Positions 1-12,165 of a stretch of DNA of 64,000 nucleotides are shown here, one piece after another. The stretch spans positions 56,324,746 to 56,388,745 of the forward strand of contig JAFMSR010000002.1 of assembly GCA_022818135.1 (NCBI GenBank). Reading direction: 5' to 3'. The notes under the pieces are model-generated. The model had not been told where the DNA came from and searched no databases. It saw only the letters and a program-made list of their open reading frames with translations. Positions within the stretch are counted from its first letter, which is position 1, and each line of letters begins with the position of its first letter. This DNA comes from Saxidomus purpurata. Lineage: Eukaryota; Mollusca; Bivalvia; Venerida; Veneridae. The position numbers and the translations under genes were made by a program.

Positions 1-3000
1 GGCTGACACTGCCTTCTTTGACAAACGCTGTAATCAAGTTTGATAACACATAATTAGTGAAAGTCAAACAAAAATAGGTAGCTAAATACTATAAAATTCG
101 TTGGTTTTTTTTTTCGTGAGGTTTCTATTTTTCGCAAATTTTTGGAATTATGCTCGCTCGCGAATTCAAAAACTCGCGAACAAATAGAAAATCCCGATAT
201 GAACTACTCGCGAATAAATAGAAAATCCCGATATAAACAACTCGCGAATATGAAGGCTTATACAGTCATTCATTCTTACTCATTTGTTCACAATGGAAGA
301 AAAATGTGTTGTTTTTTATTCGCATATCAGATCTGAAGTTACATAAGATACAATTTAGACAACGCTGAGGATGATCTTGAAATGTTTTATCGTTTGTGAT
401 TGAAGTACAGATATATAAAGATTCTTGTTGAAGGCAATAGTTTATTCAAATGTATTAAATCATTTGCCTTATGTCCTGTCCTGTATATCTAACAAGGACG
501 GAAAAGCATGAAATATATACTTGTTTAACTACCTTTATAACATTTTTGTGTCGTGGTATTTGCCAAATATACTGTATGACTTTATGCATGGCGCTGCGGT
601 AACGGAATTTTTGCTCCTCGTCAACGTTCTGACCCGTCATTTCAATGCTTACAAATACGTTTAGTAGTGTCTCAGCAAGGTGCTCGATTAACGGATGTTC
701 ACTGAGTATTTTCTCTGTGTTTCCGCTGTAACAGAACACTCACTCGTTCATTAACAAAATCATTTTGTCCATAGATGTTACATAAAACTAGTACTGTGGC
801 GAATACAATAAATTCACTACATAAGCGAAATTCCGGATATAGGTGAATAGGCCTACATGTACATTTTCTGAGTCCGATATTTTATTTTTATGTTTATTAT
901 TAAAATGCTATAATGTATGCATATAACAAACTCCAGATAATAGGAATACATTTTAATGGTCCCAAGGAGTTCGTTATACACGGAGTTCACTGTATTAGTA
1001 ATAGAGATACACATAAAGCATTATGAGAAACAACAAAATGGCTTTAAAGGTTTGTAAGCTACGTTCATTGGTTTAAACTGTTCTGGTACTACAGCTCATT
1101 CCGATAGATTGCTATGATGGTATGAAATTGTAAGGCAATTTCAGTCACCTATTTGAGGTAGCCCATGTACCATCTTCATTTATGGACGGTATGATGGCTT
1201 CAAGAGCTTCAGCGAGCTGTGCTCGGACATCAGAACTGGCAAGTCGATCAGGGCCCCTCATGTACACTAGTATCAGAGTTATGTAGTGATGCAGAAGTTC
1301 TGCATCATTCTGTAATTGTAAAAACAAATAAGATTTGTACCATAGTTTGCTTAAAATTAACTGAATTTAAGCAATGTTAAAATTTACCCGATGAAGTGTC
1401 CTGGGCAGTAAATTTCTATCTCTCATGGATTTTTATTTTAAGGTAAACAATTAATAAGGTAACGTGAACCAAACTATACTGAAACCTGCTTATGATTTAA
1501 TTTTATAACAAAAAATAATGGTGACGTGTAATCTTAAAGTCGTCAGCGCTTAACCTTTTTTTAAAAGTGAATAGTTAATTGTTTAAAAACGAATGTGTCA
1601 TTTATAGAAATATTTTAAGTTTTCAAATAATCATACTAATAATAACTGCGTTAAACGGAACTTGTTTTTTCCATTTACCTCATTCAGATCAGTGAAACAA
1701 CATATTTGTATAAGCTAACGCTCTGGGTATATGAACTTACCAGAACTTACCGTTAATAGCTCTTGACTTCGGAAAACAATTAAAGGAAGAAGAAACTGTG
1801 TCAGATTTGTTATTATGTATTGCGGTAGGTAGGACAGCGACTTTGGCACATTACTGTTTATAGGAAGTTTCACTGGTTTGAATTTTGTGACGTCATCGCA
1901 TGACGCAACCTGGACCAGCCAAGATGCCGTGGCGATGTGAAAGTAAAGGCATCGCATAGTCAGATGCTGCTGGGAAATACCTGCCTTCATATTCAAATAC
2001 CAGCAAGTTTCTAAAAGAAAATGAAAGAGAATCAAGTTCAAATAAACCATTTAACCACTAGTTCTTAGCTTTATAAGATATCAAACATATGAACCATTTG
2101 ATGAGATGCCATACAAAGACTGTTGTTTTTCCTTTTTGGCAAGCAAAGTCTATCATGTATGTTTTACATGCCAAAATATCATATAATAACAGTATTATGA
2201 GTGGCAACATTAATACATGTGGCAACTTCTACGATTTTTCAATTTCTTTTTTCTGATATGTAATTGACCACACATCAAATTATTGTTATCTAGTAATATA
2301 TATGTATTGTTCTTTAGTTTTATTTTTTAGCCGATTTAAGAAGTGAGCTTATCGAGTCACTCTCGAGTCTTTGAAAAACCAGTCGGGTCATAGAGGGGGG
2401 GGGCGGGGGGACCGTGGTAGGGGGGGGCTTGGGGGGGTCCTTTTTGTACCGATAATGTGACGTCATCTCCATTTAAGACCAAGTTGGTATTCAAATAACC
2501 AGTATTCGTTTGAGGAACTTTTTAACTGATAGATCTATCAGAAAGAAAAAAAGAATGATAAACGTTTCTTATTTGTCCAATCAAATATATCATACTCTTG
2601 TTCAAAGTGGGAAAGGCATTTAATGGTATTTTACATGTTGCCATCAAAGCCTGTGTGCATTTTAAAAAACACATTTACCTTACATTATTTGAGAGCAGAA
2701 AGTTTCAATTCAATTCAAACTCAAATAGTTTATTGCATTAAACAAACATCATATGCTTATCATGAGCAATTTCGATTCAGTTTCATTTTATTCACTCAGT
2801 ATATACATAGGTACATAAACATGAGGCACATACAAAACATAATCAATTTGATGGTACAGGCACATACTCACACAAAGGCAGAGGACAATCCTCTCATTTT
2901 CCGTAATTGGTAAAATGATCATTTGTATTAAGCAATTTAAGCTATCTGAATCAATAAGTATTGTTATTTATACACATCTATCGATTAAAATTGACAGTTT

Positions 3001-6000
3001 AAAGCCTACCGATCACGTAACATTTATAGTCATCAAGAAAGTATGTACGAAAAAACATTATTATTTTTCAATAAGAAAACCTGTCTGACAACGCCTTTTT
3101 GTGACAAAGCGACAAAAACATGCATGAATGGTATGAGTCAATATTGTTTTAAAGTAAACAGAAAACATGTGCAGTTCTATCAGCGAATATTCAAAATGTT
3201 AATATTAGGACTTTATGTACTACATAGAACAACTTATAACACAATAATTATGATCGTGTCTGCATTAAAATTTCACTCACCTCTACTCAATTGTTGTTTC
3301 ACAATTTCAGCAATTTGTGCGGGATATACATCTTTCATTTCAAGGTAGACTTTTTCCACCCTATTAACACTTCTATTTAGTTTCAAAAATTTGAACACAA
3401 TGCTATAGCCTATATGAAGAGCCTGGTGTGTCAGAAAGAAAAAATCTGACTCAATGTCATATGAATCGCACTGAGGAAGGTTTGAGTCTTCTGTGTAAGG
3501 CACAAATGGAATTTCTTCGCTTAGTCCTGAAAATAAAATCAGCCATCATTTAACATTGCAGTGATTTTCTTTTTAATACCCAATTCTTCAAACTAATGCT
3601 CAATTTCTTTAGATGTTGTTTTAAATATTTGACCACGTGACCCTGAACGAGTTAAATGACTCGGAATGGTCTAGTTATCGATCGGCAACCTCCGGAATCA
3701 GCTCTCGTTATCGATCGGCAACCTCCGGAATCAGTGTAAGAATAACTAATCTTGCTGAAAGCATTGTCAGTGTGGCGTCAGTGTAACTAAACAGTCTCTT
3801 GTATTTCGGGTTTGCAGATTTTGGTGATACCCATTACGATCAAAGAAGAAATCTTGCACAAACTGTCTACCAGATAACATAAATAATAAAGATGGTTGTC
3901 AAAAAAGTGTTTGGAGAAGGATATATTATTATATTTCATCTTCTAAAACTGATAAACATTACCTCTAGCATGAACACACATGGTTTTCATCTCATTTTCT
4001 GTTTTTGGTACAGCTCTACAGTATGACGGTTTAATGTTTACCATGCTTGGGCTGTTTGGTTCCGAAAATGTCTGACACATTTGTAAAAGTACCTGGCAAA
4101 GGTTAAGGCAGAAACCATCCGAACAAAATGGTGTATCAAACACTTCTACTTCATGTGCAGACCAAAATTCGGGTTTACCTTGAAAATAAAATAGTTTCTT
4201 TTCTTAAAAACAAGAACTAAACAAATGTTGAAATTTCAAAAGAAGGATGCAATATATCTAATAAAAAGGACTTTTCGTTCACTAAAATAGATTTAGAGGA
4301 AATCACACATGTTAATTGAAAGTACATGCTAAATCGCCGTGGTTTCCTCATTTGGTACAAGGATTGTTTGGTCCGATTGGGTTTTATCGTTTTCAGCACC
4401 ATGACTGCGTTGTTACAGATGGACAATTCCAATATTTTCTGGAACGAAGAAGTAGTAAGCCACTTTAACACCGGCAAAACAGACAAACTATCATCAAACG
4501 GTATCTAAAATGAATATAGGTAGTAACCTTCTCAAAGCACGAAGGAAAAGTACAGCTGTGCGACATCCTTAGAATTGATTGAAATAATCATATGTTTTGA
4601 ACATCTTATGCAAAACAGTGCGCGAATTGCTTGTGTTGTATTCTTACCTCTGTTCGCATCAAGACATCTTCCAAACCAATTGAGCACCGTGTGTCTGAGA
4701 TCCTCGGAGAGCCGAACAAATCCAATCAACACTCTATACAAATCTTCGCAAATCTCTGTCACTCGCTGAAACAATGTGAATTTACGACATGATTTAAGAC
4801 GTCAAAAGCTTCACATTGGTCTATAAATATATCCAATCTATCGCACGACTATACAGAACATTGAACTGGGCCAGTTTTGTACGTAGGTGACTTTTTGAAT
4901 AATGAATTAAATCATATAACTAGTTTAGAAATAAGAATTCTCATTATGTATATTGTGGGGTAGGTGTCCAGTACGTATCTACACACTATTCTGTTGCAAA
5001 ATCAAGAATGTTCTTTATATCAAAAACAATTACAGACCCACCTGCCATATCGATTTCAGAGTTGTACCAATGTCTTCCCATGGCAAATCTATAGGATCGT
5101 TGAAAAATTCATACGGACCTTTTCCGGTCTTTGGGCATGTGTTCATACTGAGTATCGAACCTATCAAAGTGACCTCGTAACATACGGCTGAATTCCAATT
5201 CGTTGGTGCATTGAACTCCATAAACATCTGAATTAGAAAAGGTCTACGTTTGTATACATGCATGTTATAAGTTTTGAGTGTACAGTTTATTCATAATTCT
5301 TCAGGTTGTTTAAATACAAGTATTAGTTCAAATACGCGTTTATTTGCATTTACGACAAGTAGAATTGTGTATCAATATATTTCTGCATAACTCAAAATGA
5401 CTACATGTCGTATTTCTGATAAAAAAATCTGGGGTTTTTTTTTTTCAAAATTTACAAGTACACATTCTTACATTAGTCTAAATCTAAAATACATGTTATA
5501 TTATGTATAAAATCAAACGAGTGAAGTTGAGCACAATGCCTTATGACATAAATTATGATCAGAATTATATCGCAGTATCTTACAGGAATATCTAAATTTA
5601 AATAAAAGTAAGTCTTACATGGGCTGCTGAGGCTCTTAGTGTAAAGATTCTAAGAACAAGCATATGCTGATGAATTTCTTCCGAATTCGTCAGTTTAAAC
5701 ACTGTCTGGAATTTCTGTTTGATAAATTTCAGAACGGGAGACAGACATTCCATAAAGCAGCCTCGCTCTGGTTCCAATGTGGCGAATAATTCCATTAGAA
5801 AGTCATAGATGTTGCTCTCTGTGTCTACAGAAGAAACATTGACGAATCAGTTTCCATTTCTAGTGTGCTGGCCTAGTGATTTATGTTTTGAAATGTTCCC
5901 TATAGTATTTTAGCCATATTTATGCAGAGACATTAAAGACTCTTGAAAATAACACTTGAAACATAGAACTATTTTTTCTATATGTACTTAGTCTAGGATC

Positions 6001-9000
6001 TCAATACTATTTTCAATAAGTCAAGGTCAAGGCCGGTGACCTAAGATTCTTTTTCCTTGTTGATTCTCGGTCAAAATGCTTGGGAATTTGTATCTTATAT
6101 ACATATAGAAAATGGAAGCGGACGAAACCTACATGTAAAATAATCAAATTCACACGGTATTGTCTAAACTGAAAGATGAACAAGTCCATTTTAGAAACTC
6201 AACAAAGTTGATACATGTACCACGTGAAATACAACATAAACAAGTAATATTTTTTTAAAAAAGATGGTCGACGTAGGTGACGTAATAAACACATTGTGTT
6301 TCAGAAGGCTCCCGGGCAGTACACTGCTTATTCCGGTACCGTAACGCTAGCCAATATCAATACGCTAGAGTCCGGCCCCGGACAAGACCTCGTTGAATAC
6401 AAAAGTTGATCTTCGTACTGTCCAGAAACCTTGACATAACGTGTTCGTTTTTCTTTTTTGCAACATGGTTTATTATAAATAACTATAATTTAAAAAAATA
6501 TACACATTTTGTGTTTCAGAAGGCTCCCGGGCAGTACACTGCTTATTCCGGTACCGAAACGCTAGCCAATAATTTGCAGATTCTGATTGGTCACATTATA
6601 ACGAAGTTGGTTAGCAACGCGTCCATACCAACGGAAGTTCAAATCAAAAGTATACGACTTCGTCGAAAAAATAGGTGGAAATGACCTAATTTTGAACACA
6701 TACAGCAATATGATTCTAATTTAATGAACCTCGATTCTTTTATATGGTATTTAGGTTGTAAAACAAAATTATTATACGTTCCTGGAGATTTAATTAAGAT
6801 AAAAAACCAGGGACAATTTAATGACCATGTAGCTGGCATACCAAAGAGGAAATCCATATTGTCAATACAGACATCAATGAATTGTTTATGAATCTGCTGG
6901 CCCGTAAATAACTCCGGCTGTCGCAGACAGGTTTTTGTATTTTGAAATATCACATCTTTACACTTGATTATGTCGTCATTAATGTTTGAATACTGAAAAA
7001 GAAAACAATAAAGTGCGTGTAAAACACATAGCTAGCTAACTCTATGTGGAACTACATGTAGTTATTAATCAAATGTATGAATACTTAAGCCCATTTTTAC
7101 TTTGGATGTTTCTTTTCGTTTCATGGTTTTATCAAGCTCTATCTCCCGTTGTTATAGGGATGAATGATGAGAACCCCCGCATGGTCTCCCATAATGCATT
7201 TGTTTGTTTGTTTGTTAGGTGTGCTTATGGTCCACCATCCTTATTCAAACCCCGATTCTCCCATAATGCCTCCTAACTTAAGTAATTTAATAGCCGAACT
7301 TTGTATCGTATATTAGGGCTTTATCGTTGGTACCGGTTTCCCATATGACCAACGCCCCCAGAAGAGGTTAGTTATTTTAGGTTTCGGAGGATAGTGCAAG
7401 ATACAGAAAGCGTCCCAATTCCAGAGACACCCCTAGTTCTTATACATGCCAGGTTTATAGCACCCTTACATGGGACCTCGGTTTTAGTCTCATCCGAAAG
7501 ACTGTTAGTAATTTTAGTTGGTCAGCCCCGGGAATCGAACCCGCTACCCCGAGATTACAAGTCTCGTGCTCTACCGATTGAGCTAACCGGGCTGACAGCC
7601 GAACTTTTACTGGCTTGATGCAGTATAACTGAGTAAAAAATAAATTTGATTGGATGCCGAAAGAAGGTCAATCACGTTGACCAATGAGATCTTGCCCATT
7701 ATTACTTTGGATTCTACTTGCAATCTTAGTCTGACTTATATCACCTAGATAGATGACTTACCGGTAAAATCGATCATTATTTGTACAAACATTGCCAGAA
7801 TTCCCGAGCAAATCTCTGGCTTATTGATGAAATTGTCTCCCTTGAAAAAAATGTCCAATCGCGCGTTTCCCTGAGGTCGTCGTCTACATTTCACATTACA
7901 ATTTTGAATAGCGATTTGATTCGAGAAGGGAGGGGTATAAATTTACGGTTTTATGACAAAAACATTAATTAGAATAGCATGATAATTAATTATGATAATA
8001 TAAGATGATATTCAAAAAGTCAGAAGTTGTAAAGTCTTTGTGAAAGAATAAATATGTAATGCACCTTGTCTTCACCTTGGCAGATTTTCCATCTAACGAA
8101 GCATTGGTACAGATATTTTAGAACTCTTTTCTCATCACAACGTCCTGGTGTTTTCCGGATTGAAGTATTGTCAATTGATTTCACGGTTATGCTACTCGGC
8201 TTTGGCAACAATATCCGCTCGAACACAGCCTTGCAGAAATAAATTATATATAAATAAACATATAGTCACACATGACGTAATGTTATTGAAAAAATAGTTA
8301 CTGAGTAATATTGCTTACTTTAAGAATTAACAGCCAGGATTAAATCCGTCCATGTAAATTATGCTTTCAGGTAGTCGTACATACAGAGATCTTTAAGTAC
8401 CTGTTCCACATTGTAAGTCGCCAGAAGTGGTTTGTGGGACCTTTTCGACGTCTCACTAACATGAACGCAATGCTCCGGGAGGTTATCTCCAACCGCCGCA
8501 CCTGAATAATATATAGTGTAGATTATCAGTGACGAATTCGTTTATACAGTAAAGTTTCGCTTCTAAAGACCACCCGTTATTAAGACCACCCTTCATACTA
8601 TGACCAAACATTTTGGATCAATTTCATAGTAGTTTATTTCAATAGCAAGACCGGTCCAAAGGGTGTTCTAATTAAAGGAACTCTTTTTTGCCTACTAAAT
8701 TAGGCAAAACATATGTGTTTCCTATCTCTTTGCCGAAAAAACTTAAGGTATATGTTTTTTTATTTTTTATATTTCGTCTTTTTTTTTTTTGCTCTGAAAC
8801 ACTTGAAAATTTTGTTATTTTGATTATTTTCTCACAAATAGATTTGCGGTCGGCAGTAAAAAGGTAAGGTCAATCGGGAGCCCGGAAAAACCATCCTCAG
8901 TAACCCAGGCTATTCAGTATCCAATTGAATATATGACGGAGAGAAGCGGCAGGAATTAACCGTGGGTTCCGACGATGGGAAAAACACACTTTATTTGCAT

Positions 9001-11660
9001 TATGATCGGCTATGATGCTCAAAACACAATAACTGCTTTAAATTGACAAAAAATAATCTAAATATTACTAATAACTGGAATTTTAATATTTGCCTAGGAT
9101 AGCTGAAGAATATTTTTACATACAACAAGCAAATTTTTACCCTTTTCATAAATTTCTACTTAACTATGAGAGTATTATAAGTTTTCTAGGCATATAAGTA
9201 AGTTATTAAAGTTTGTATTGCTGTGGTGGTCAATTTGTACATGAAATTAACCTTTTACGGTCCACTGCAATTTGTAGTCAAAAGTCAGAGACCGAAAAAT
9301 ACGGACACCACTTTCCCTATGAACACAATACCTAGCGGCACTATTTTATACAAATTAAAGATGAAAAGTGTTTGTTCTATTCAATTTGAAACGTCCTTTA
9401 TATTTGACCGGTCATAAATACGTTTAACACGGTTTAACAATGGCTTACTGAAATTTTAAAATTAATGGTGCAAATCAAATGGAGTCAGTAATGCTATTTT
9501 ATTTAACCTATTAGAATGGAGAACTATTACGATTTTACTAAAACTATTAAAAGGACCGTCTTGTTTTGAAACCGAGGCTTTATGGAGAATATAAACGATG
9601 GAGCGCTTTTTAACTTAATTATTCGGGTCGTACCGATGATAGCCTCTTTAGAGGATGGTGGACCCAATAAGCACAATTACAAACAAAAATCAACTTAATT
9701 ATTCTGATTTTAGAACTTAAACCAGCAACATGGAAAATATCACAGCAACGTTTGATATAATTGTGAATGCTTTTATCGACGCGGAAGACTTGTTGAATTA
9801 TACAGCGACATGGGGAATTCAAGATCCCCCTGGGGTGCTGTTCCGTTTATTTCAATTAAGGAAGCAACAATGCGTTTATGACTTTGTTGACGAAGAGTTG
9901 AATAACATGCATCAACTTGTTGGAGAGTCAACTGACCAGAACACAAACGATATGGAGTTTGCCCTGGAATACGTAAGAGAACAGGAAGAAGTTGAAGAGT
10001 GTATTAAAGCGTTACTATTTGACGAAGAAATGAACGCAATTACACAAATTTGCGAGGAGGATGGCGAGTGGAACCCTTCATTACTAGCTGTGCAGATAGG
10101 GGGTGGGGAAGAACCATAACCGGGTACATCCCATAGACCCGACGACCACGTTGACAAGAAACTGAAGTATAACATTAACAAGAAGTTGCAGAAAACATAT
10201 GCCAAGAACGCTGCTGTAGACCGCATTTACTAGGTCAAAATCGACGAGCAGTATCAAGGACAAAATTTATTACAGGGCCTACACAACATGTTTGATAAAT
10301 ATCACCCAAAAGCAGTTGCAGTGGACCAAGCAGTAAATATAGCGAATAAGGTAAGGGCATTTTTTCTGCATAATTACAATTTAAATGTCCACATTCTTTG
10401 TATTTCTTCTATTTTTCTCCGTAATTGTTTTTCATTACCTGGCATAAACAAACTCAATAAACCCAGTCTGCTATTATTTTGCTTGGTTGCGTTCTATACT
10501 TCCTAAAGAGTTTCGTATAGATGTTCTTTCTGGCATATTTTTTTCTATTTTAAGGTTATGTCTTTGTTACTGACGCTGCTAAAATGGACGTCCCTTTCAA
10601 AAATCTAAACATTTTGGAAGGGGAAAAAATGAATAAGAAAATGATGGTAAAATTATTTTTGGACAAACCGTAGGATTTGGAACCAACACAAAGACAATAA
10701 GCCTTTACCTTCAAAGGCATGTGTCAGATATCGATTTTTTTGGAGCATTGATACATGAAATTTCACATGCCATGGCCAAAGAAGATCCTGCTGACGACCA
10801 TGAAAGTAAATGGCAAAAAACTTGCGTGTATGTAACAAGTCTTATAGATATGTACATAAAGGACATCTCGGTCTTAGACAGTGCAAGGCACAATTTGTAA
10901 TCAGCAGCTACTGGAATAAATTGCAGTGATACATTAACAAGTTAATAATATCTGTCTTGAATTATATTCAAAATGGCCGCTGCCCATGCATAGTAATACA
11001 CATCGCTTATATGCAAATAAGTTACTACAAATAGTAACTAGGTCATCCAAAATGGCGCCCGTTTGTTTACATTTAAAGAGACCCCTATACTACTGTTATA
11101 CAACGTCAGTTCATTTTGACCTGGGTACGTTGTATTCTTGTATGGGAATTTTCGTTCCCTTGGTCTCATCAAAACTACCCTTGCTGTCGTTTTATCGCAG
11201 TGTAATACATAGTCTGGCTTAAGAACATGAATAATATATAGTCTGGCCAAATAATTTTTTTACATGAATAATATAAAGTCTGTCAAAAGAACATGAATAC
11301 CATACAGTCTGGCCAAAGAATATTTTTACATAAATGATGTATAGTCTGACCAAAGAACATGAATAATATTTAGTCTGACCAAAGAGCATGAATAATATTC
11401 AGTCTGGCCAAATAATATTTTTACATGAATGATATATAGTCTGACCAAAGAACATGAATAATATATAGTCTGGCCAAAGAAAATGAACATGTGTCGACTC
11501 CCTGACGAGCAATAATCACGAGGCCTGATGTGACACTTACCAGCTGAAATAAGGAACACATTCTCTATCAGGGTATTGGTGGGCGTGGTTGGTATCTGTT
11601 GCAGACATCGGTCACGATATATGATCTCAGCTTTCTTTCTGCCGGGAGAGCACGTGACAC
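1..11660 (-). CDS. UBE4A: UBE4A-type ubiquitin conjugation factor E4, partial
   Basis: UBE4A is a U-box E3/E4 enzyme that extends ubiquitin chains on substrates. Coding exons in transcription order: 11541-11660, 8401-8501, 8065-8229, 6842-6992, 5619-5824, 5042-5227, 4648-4765, 3963-4178, 3281-3526, 1751-2010, 1149-1309, 533-725 and probably 1-27. All have AG/GT borders and codon phase is continuous across every junction, giving about 716 residues. Matches to the remembered vertebrate UBE4A order are clear, for example NVEQAVFERILL, LNWFGRCLDANRG, CSDGFCLNLCQVLLQMCQ, DVRAQLAEALEAIIPS and TGQNVDEEQKFRYR. These lie in the Ufd2/E4 core that precedes the U-box. The U-box itself would lie left of base 1. 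The N-terminal start exon was not found upstream of 11660, so both ends are open. The family call rests on motif order. UBE4B is less likely because the CQTFSEPNS..KPSYCRA stretch follows UBE4A. Confidence 0.9.
533..3526 (-). CDS. UBE4A: UBE4A exons for the C-terminal half of the Ufd2 core
   Basis: Exon 3281-3526 follows the conserved HARG junction and ends in QQLSRG. Exon 1751-2010 carries IATASWLVQVA and SYLPQYIITNLTQFLLPL, matching the vertebrate segment before the ITIFTGS helix. Exon 1149-1309 carries HHYITLILVYMRGPDRL followed by a clear RAQLAEALEAIIPS match. Exon 533-725 carries LIEHLAETLLNVFVSIEMTG and ends at VIK. The donors are GTGAGT, GTAAGT, GTGACT and GTAGTT; the last two are weak. 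Phase agrees at all joins. The next exon is probably 1-27: a TTACAG acceptor, then RLSKKAVSA cut by the window edge. That last piece is short and less certain. Confidence 0.87.
2395..2439 (+). other. G-rich tract in a UBE4A intron
   Basis: Four or more runs of six to nine guanines occur within about 45 bases, separated by short spacers. It lies in the intron between the exons at 1751-2010 and 3281-3526. On the transcribed RNA the tract is C-rich, so any quadruplex would form on the nontemplate-opposed DNA strand rather than in the transcript. Confidence 0.6.
3671..3735. repeat. Tandem duplication of a short unit
   Basis: The unit GTTATCGATCGGCAACCTCC plus GGAATCAG occurs twice in direct order, about 34 bases apart, in a UBE4A intron. 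No function is visible. Confidence 0.7.
4648..8501 (-). CDS. UBE4A: UBE4A exons for the N-terminal half of the Ufd2 core
   Basis: Six exons cover the helical region. Exon 8401-8501 ends in NVEQ and joins exon 8065-8229, which opens AVFERILLPKP. Exon 6842-6992 carries QQIHKQFIDVCIDNMDFLF. Exon 5619-5824 carries FLMELFATLEPERGCFME. Exon 5042-5227 opens MFMEFNAPTN, matching the vertebrate VFVEYIQP stretch. Exon 4648-4765 carries LRHTVLNWFGRCLDANRG. The join at AAC AGA G into GT AAA CCC gives RGKPEFW, lined up with the conserved tryptophan of RTKIWANQ in vertebrates. The acceptor of exon 3963-4178 reads TTTTCAAG rather than the more usual CAG or TAG, and so does the acceptor of exon 8065-8229. 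The intron between 6992 and 8065 holds a SINE. Confidence 0.88.
6291..6571. repeat. Separated direct repeat of about 65 bp
   Basis: Two near-identical stretches, at about 6291-6357 and 6502-6571, share GTGTTTCAGAAGGCTCCCGG, then a GGTACCG site and GCTAGCCAATA. They lie about 210 bases apart in the UBE4A intron between exons 5619-5824 and 6842-6992. They may mark the ends of a small insertion or a local duplication. No target duplication was found. Confidence 0.65.
7303..7596 (-). mobile_element. tRNA-derived SINE with 11-bp target duplications
   Basis: Read on the minus strand, the element opens with a tRNA-like head starting GTCAGCCCGG. It has a pol III A box (TAGCTCAATCGG) and a perfect B box (GGTTCGATTCC). 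The anticodon-like loop is CTTGTAA. A body follows with GTCTTTCGGATGAGAC and CCGAGGTCCC, a block I associate with mollusc SINE central domains. The element is flanked on both sides by AGCCGAACTTT (7292-7302 and 7597-7607), a perfect target-site duplication. It lies in a UBE4A intron, in the same orientation as the gene. The head cannot fold as a standard tRNA without mismatches, so it is not a tRNA gene. Confidence 0.88.
8502..9729. other. UBE4A intron sequence, no gene seen
   Basis: AT-rich intron with T-runs near 8750-8790. A stretch near 8551-8660 contains AAGACCACCC motifs shared with mollusc dispersed repeats. No coding exon with conserved sequence was found. Confidence 0.5.
9730..10900 (+). 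pseudogene. Decayed gene with metallopeptidase-like HEISH motif, probably mobile-element derived
   Basis: This plus-strand remnant sits in a UBE4A intron. The first open stretch, 9730-10119, encodes 129 residues that I do not recognise and is rich in acidic residues. The same frame continues past a TAA at 10117 and a TAG near 10231 to a GTAAGG donor near 10350, including QGQNLLQGLHNMFDK. After a possible intron, about 10555-10670 encodes YVFVTDAAKMDVPFKNLNI. A shifted frame at 10670-10900 then carries GALIHEISHAMAKEDPADDH and ends with a stop. HEISH followed by a histidine ten residues on resembles the zinc site of small SprT-like or minigluzincin peptidases. The two stops and the frame change indicate decay. 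Parentage is unknown; a multi-gene DNA transposon or an old viral insertion is possible. Confidence 0.45.
11224..11490. repeat. Minisatellite with AATAATATATAGTCTGRCCAAA core
   Basis: About nine variant copies of a unit of roughly 31 bases contain ATAGTCTGGCCAAA (or CTGACCAAA) next to GAACATGAATAAT. The array ends about 50 bases from the donor side of UBE4A exon 11541-11660. Confidence 0.75.
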
Positions 11661-11959
11661 CTGTTGATAATGATTCAGATTATGAGAACTGAAATAATTT
11701 ATTTGTGCAATTCATTCACATACTTAGTAGATATATATAACTCAGCAATTTTTATGTAATTTTTGGTATCCAATCTGTTTCCTAGTGAATTATGAAATGA
11801 CATTCAGTTTAAAGTTCTAGGATCACTTTGAATTTACTGACATAGGAAAATAATGTTCTATTCACTCTACAACAATGTTAACCTGTAACTGTCTTTCGTA
11901 TTCAGAGCATTCCATTTCTTACTTTTGAAACTGGGTGTTGTAAGGACATTGAAATGTTC

Positions 11960-12165
11960 TGTTGATTATTTTTGGGTGTATCGGTATGGGTGGAGTTTCG
12001 CCCGTTTCAACAGTGTCCTAATCCAGTACAGATAGTTTCCCTAACCATTGTTCTTTGGAAGGATCACTTCCATCTTTCGTGACAAGCTTCCAGTGTTCTC
12101 ACTTAAAGACTCGTGTCGGTACCGGGACTCGAGCCAATGTTCCTCCGTCATTTTTAATAGGTTAA
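11960..12165 (-). mobile_element. Likely SINE fragment
   Basis: On the minus strand a B-box-like GGCTCGAGTCCCGGTACCG is followed by a body without coding potential. The arrangement resembles the 3' half of a tRNA-derived mollusc SINE. The A box is not clear and no target duplication was found. Confidence 0.4.

Noticed and set aside
7521..7596. A tRNA gene on the minus strand
   Set aside because: Acceptor and T stems do not pair well in a standard tRNA layout, and the sequence continues into a SINE body flanked by target duplications.
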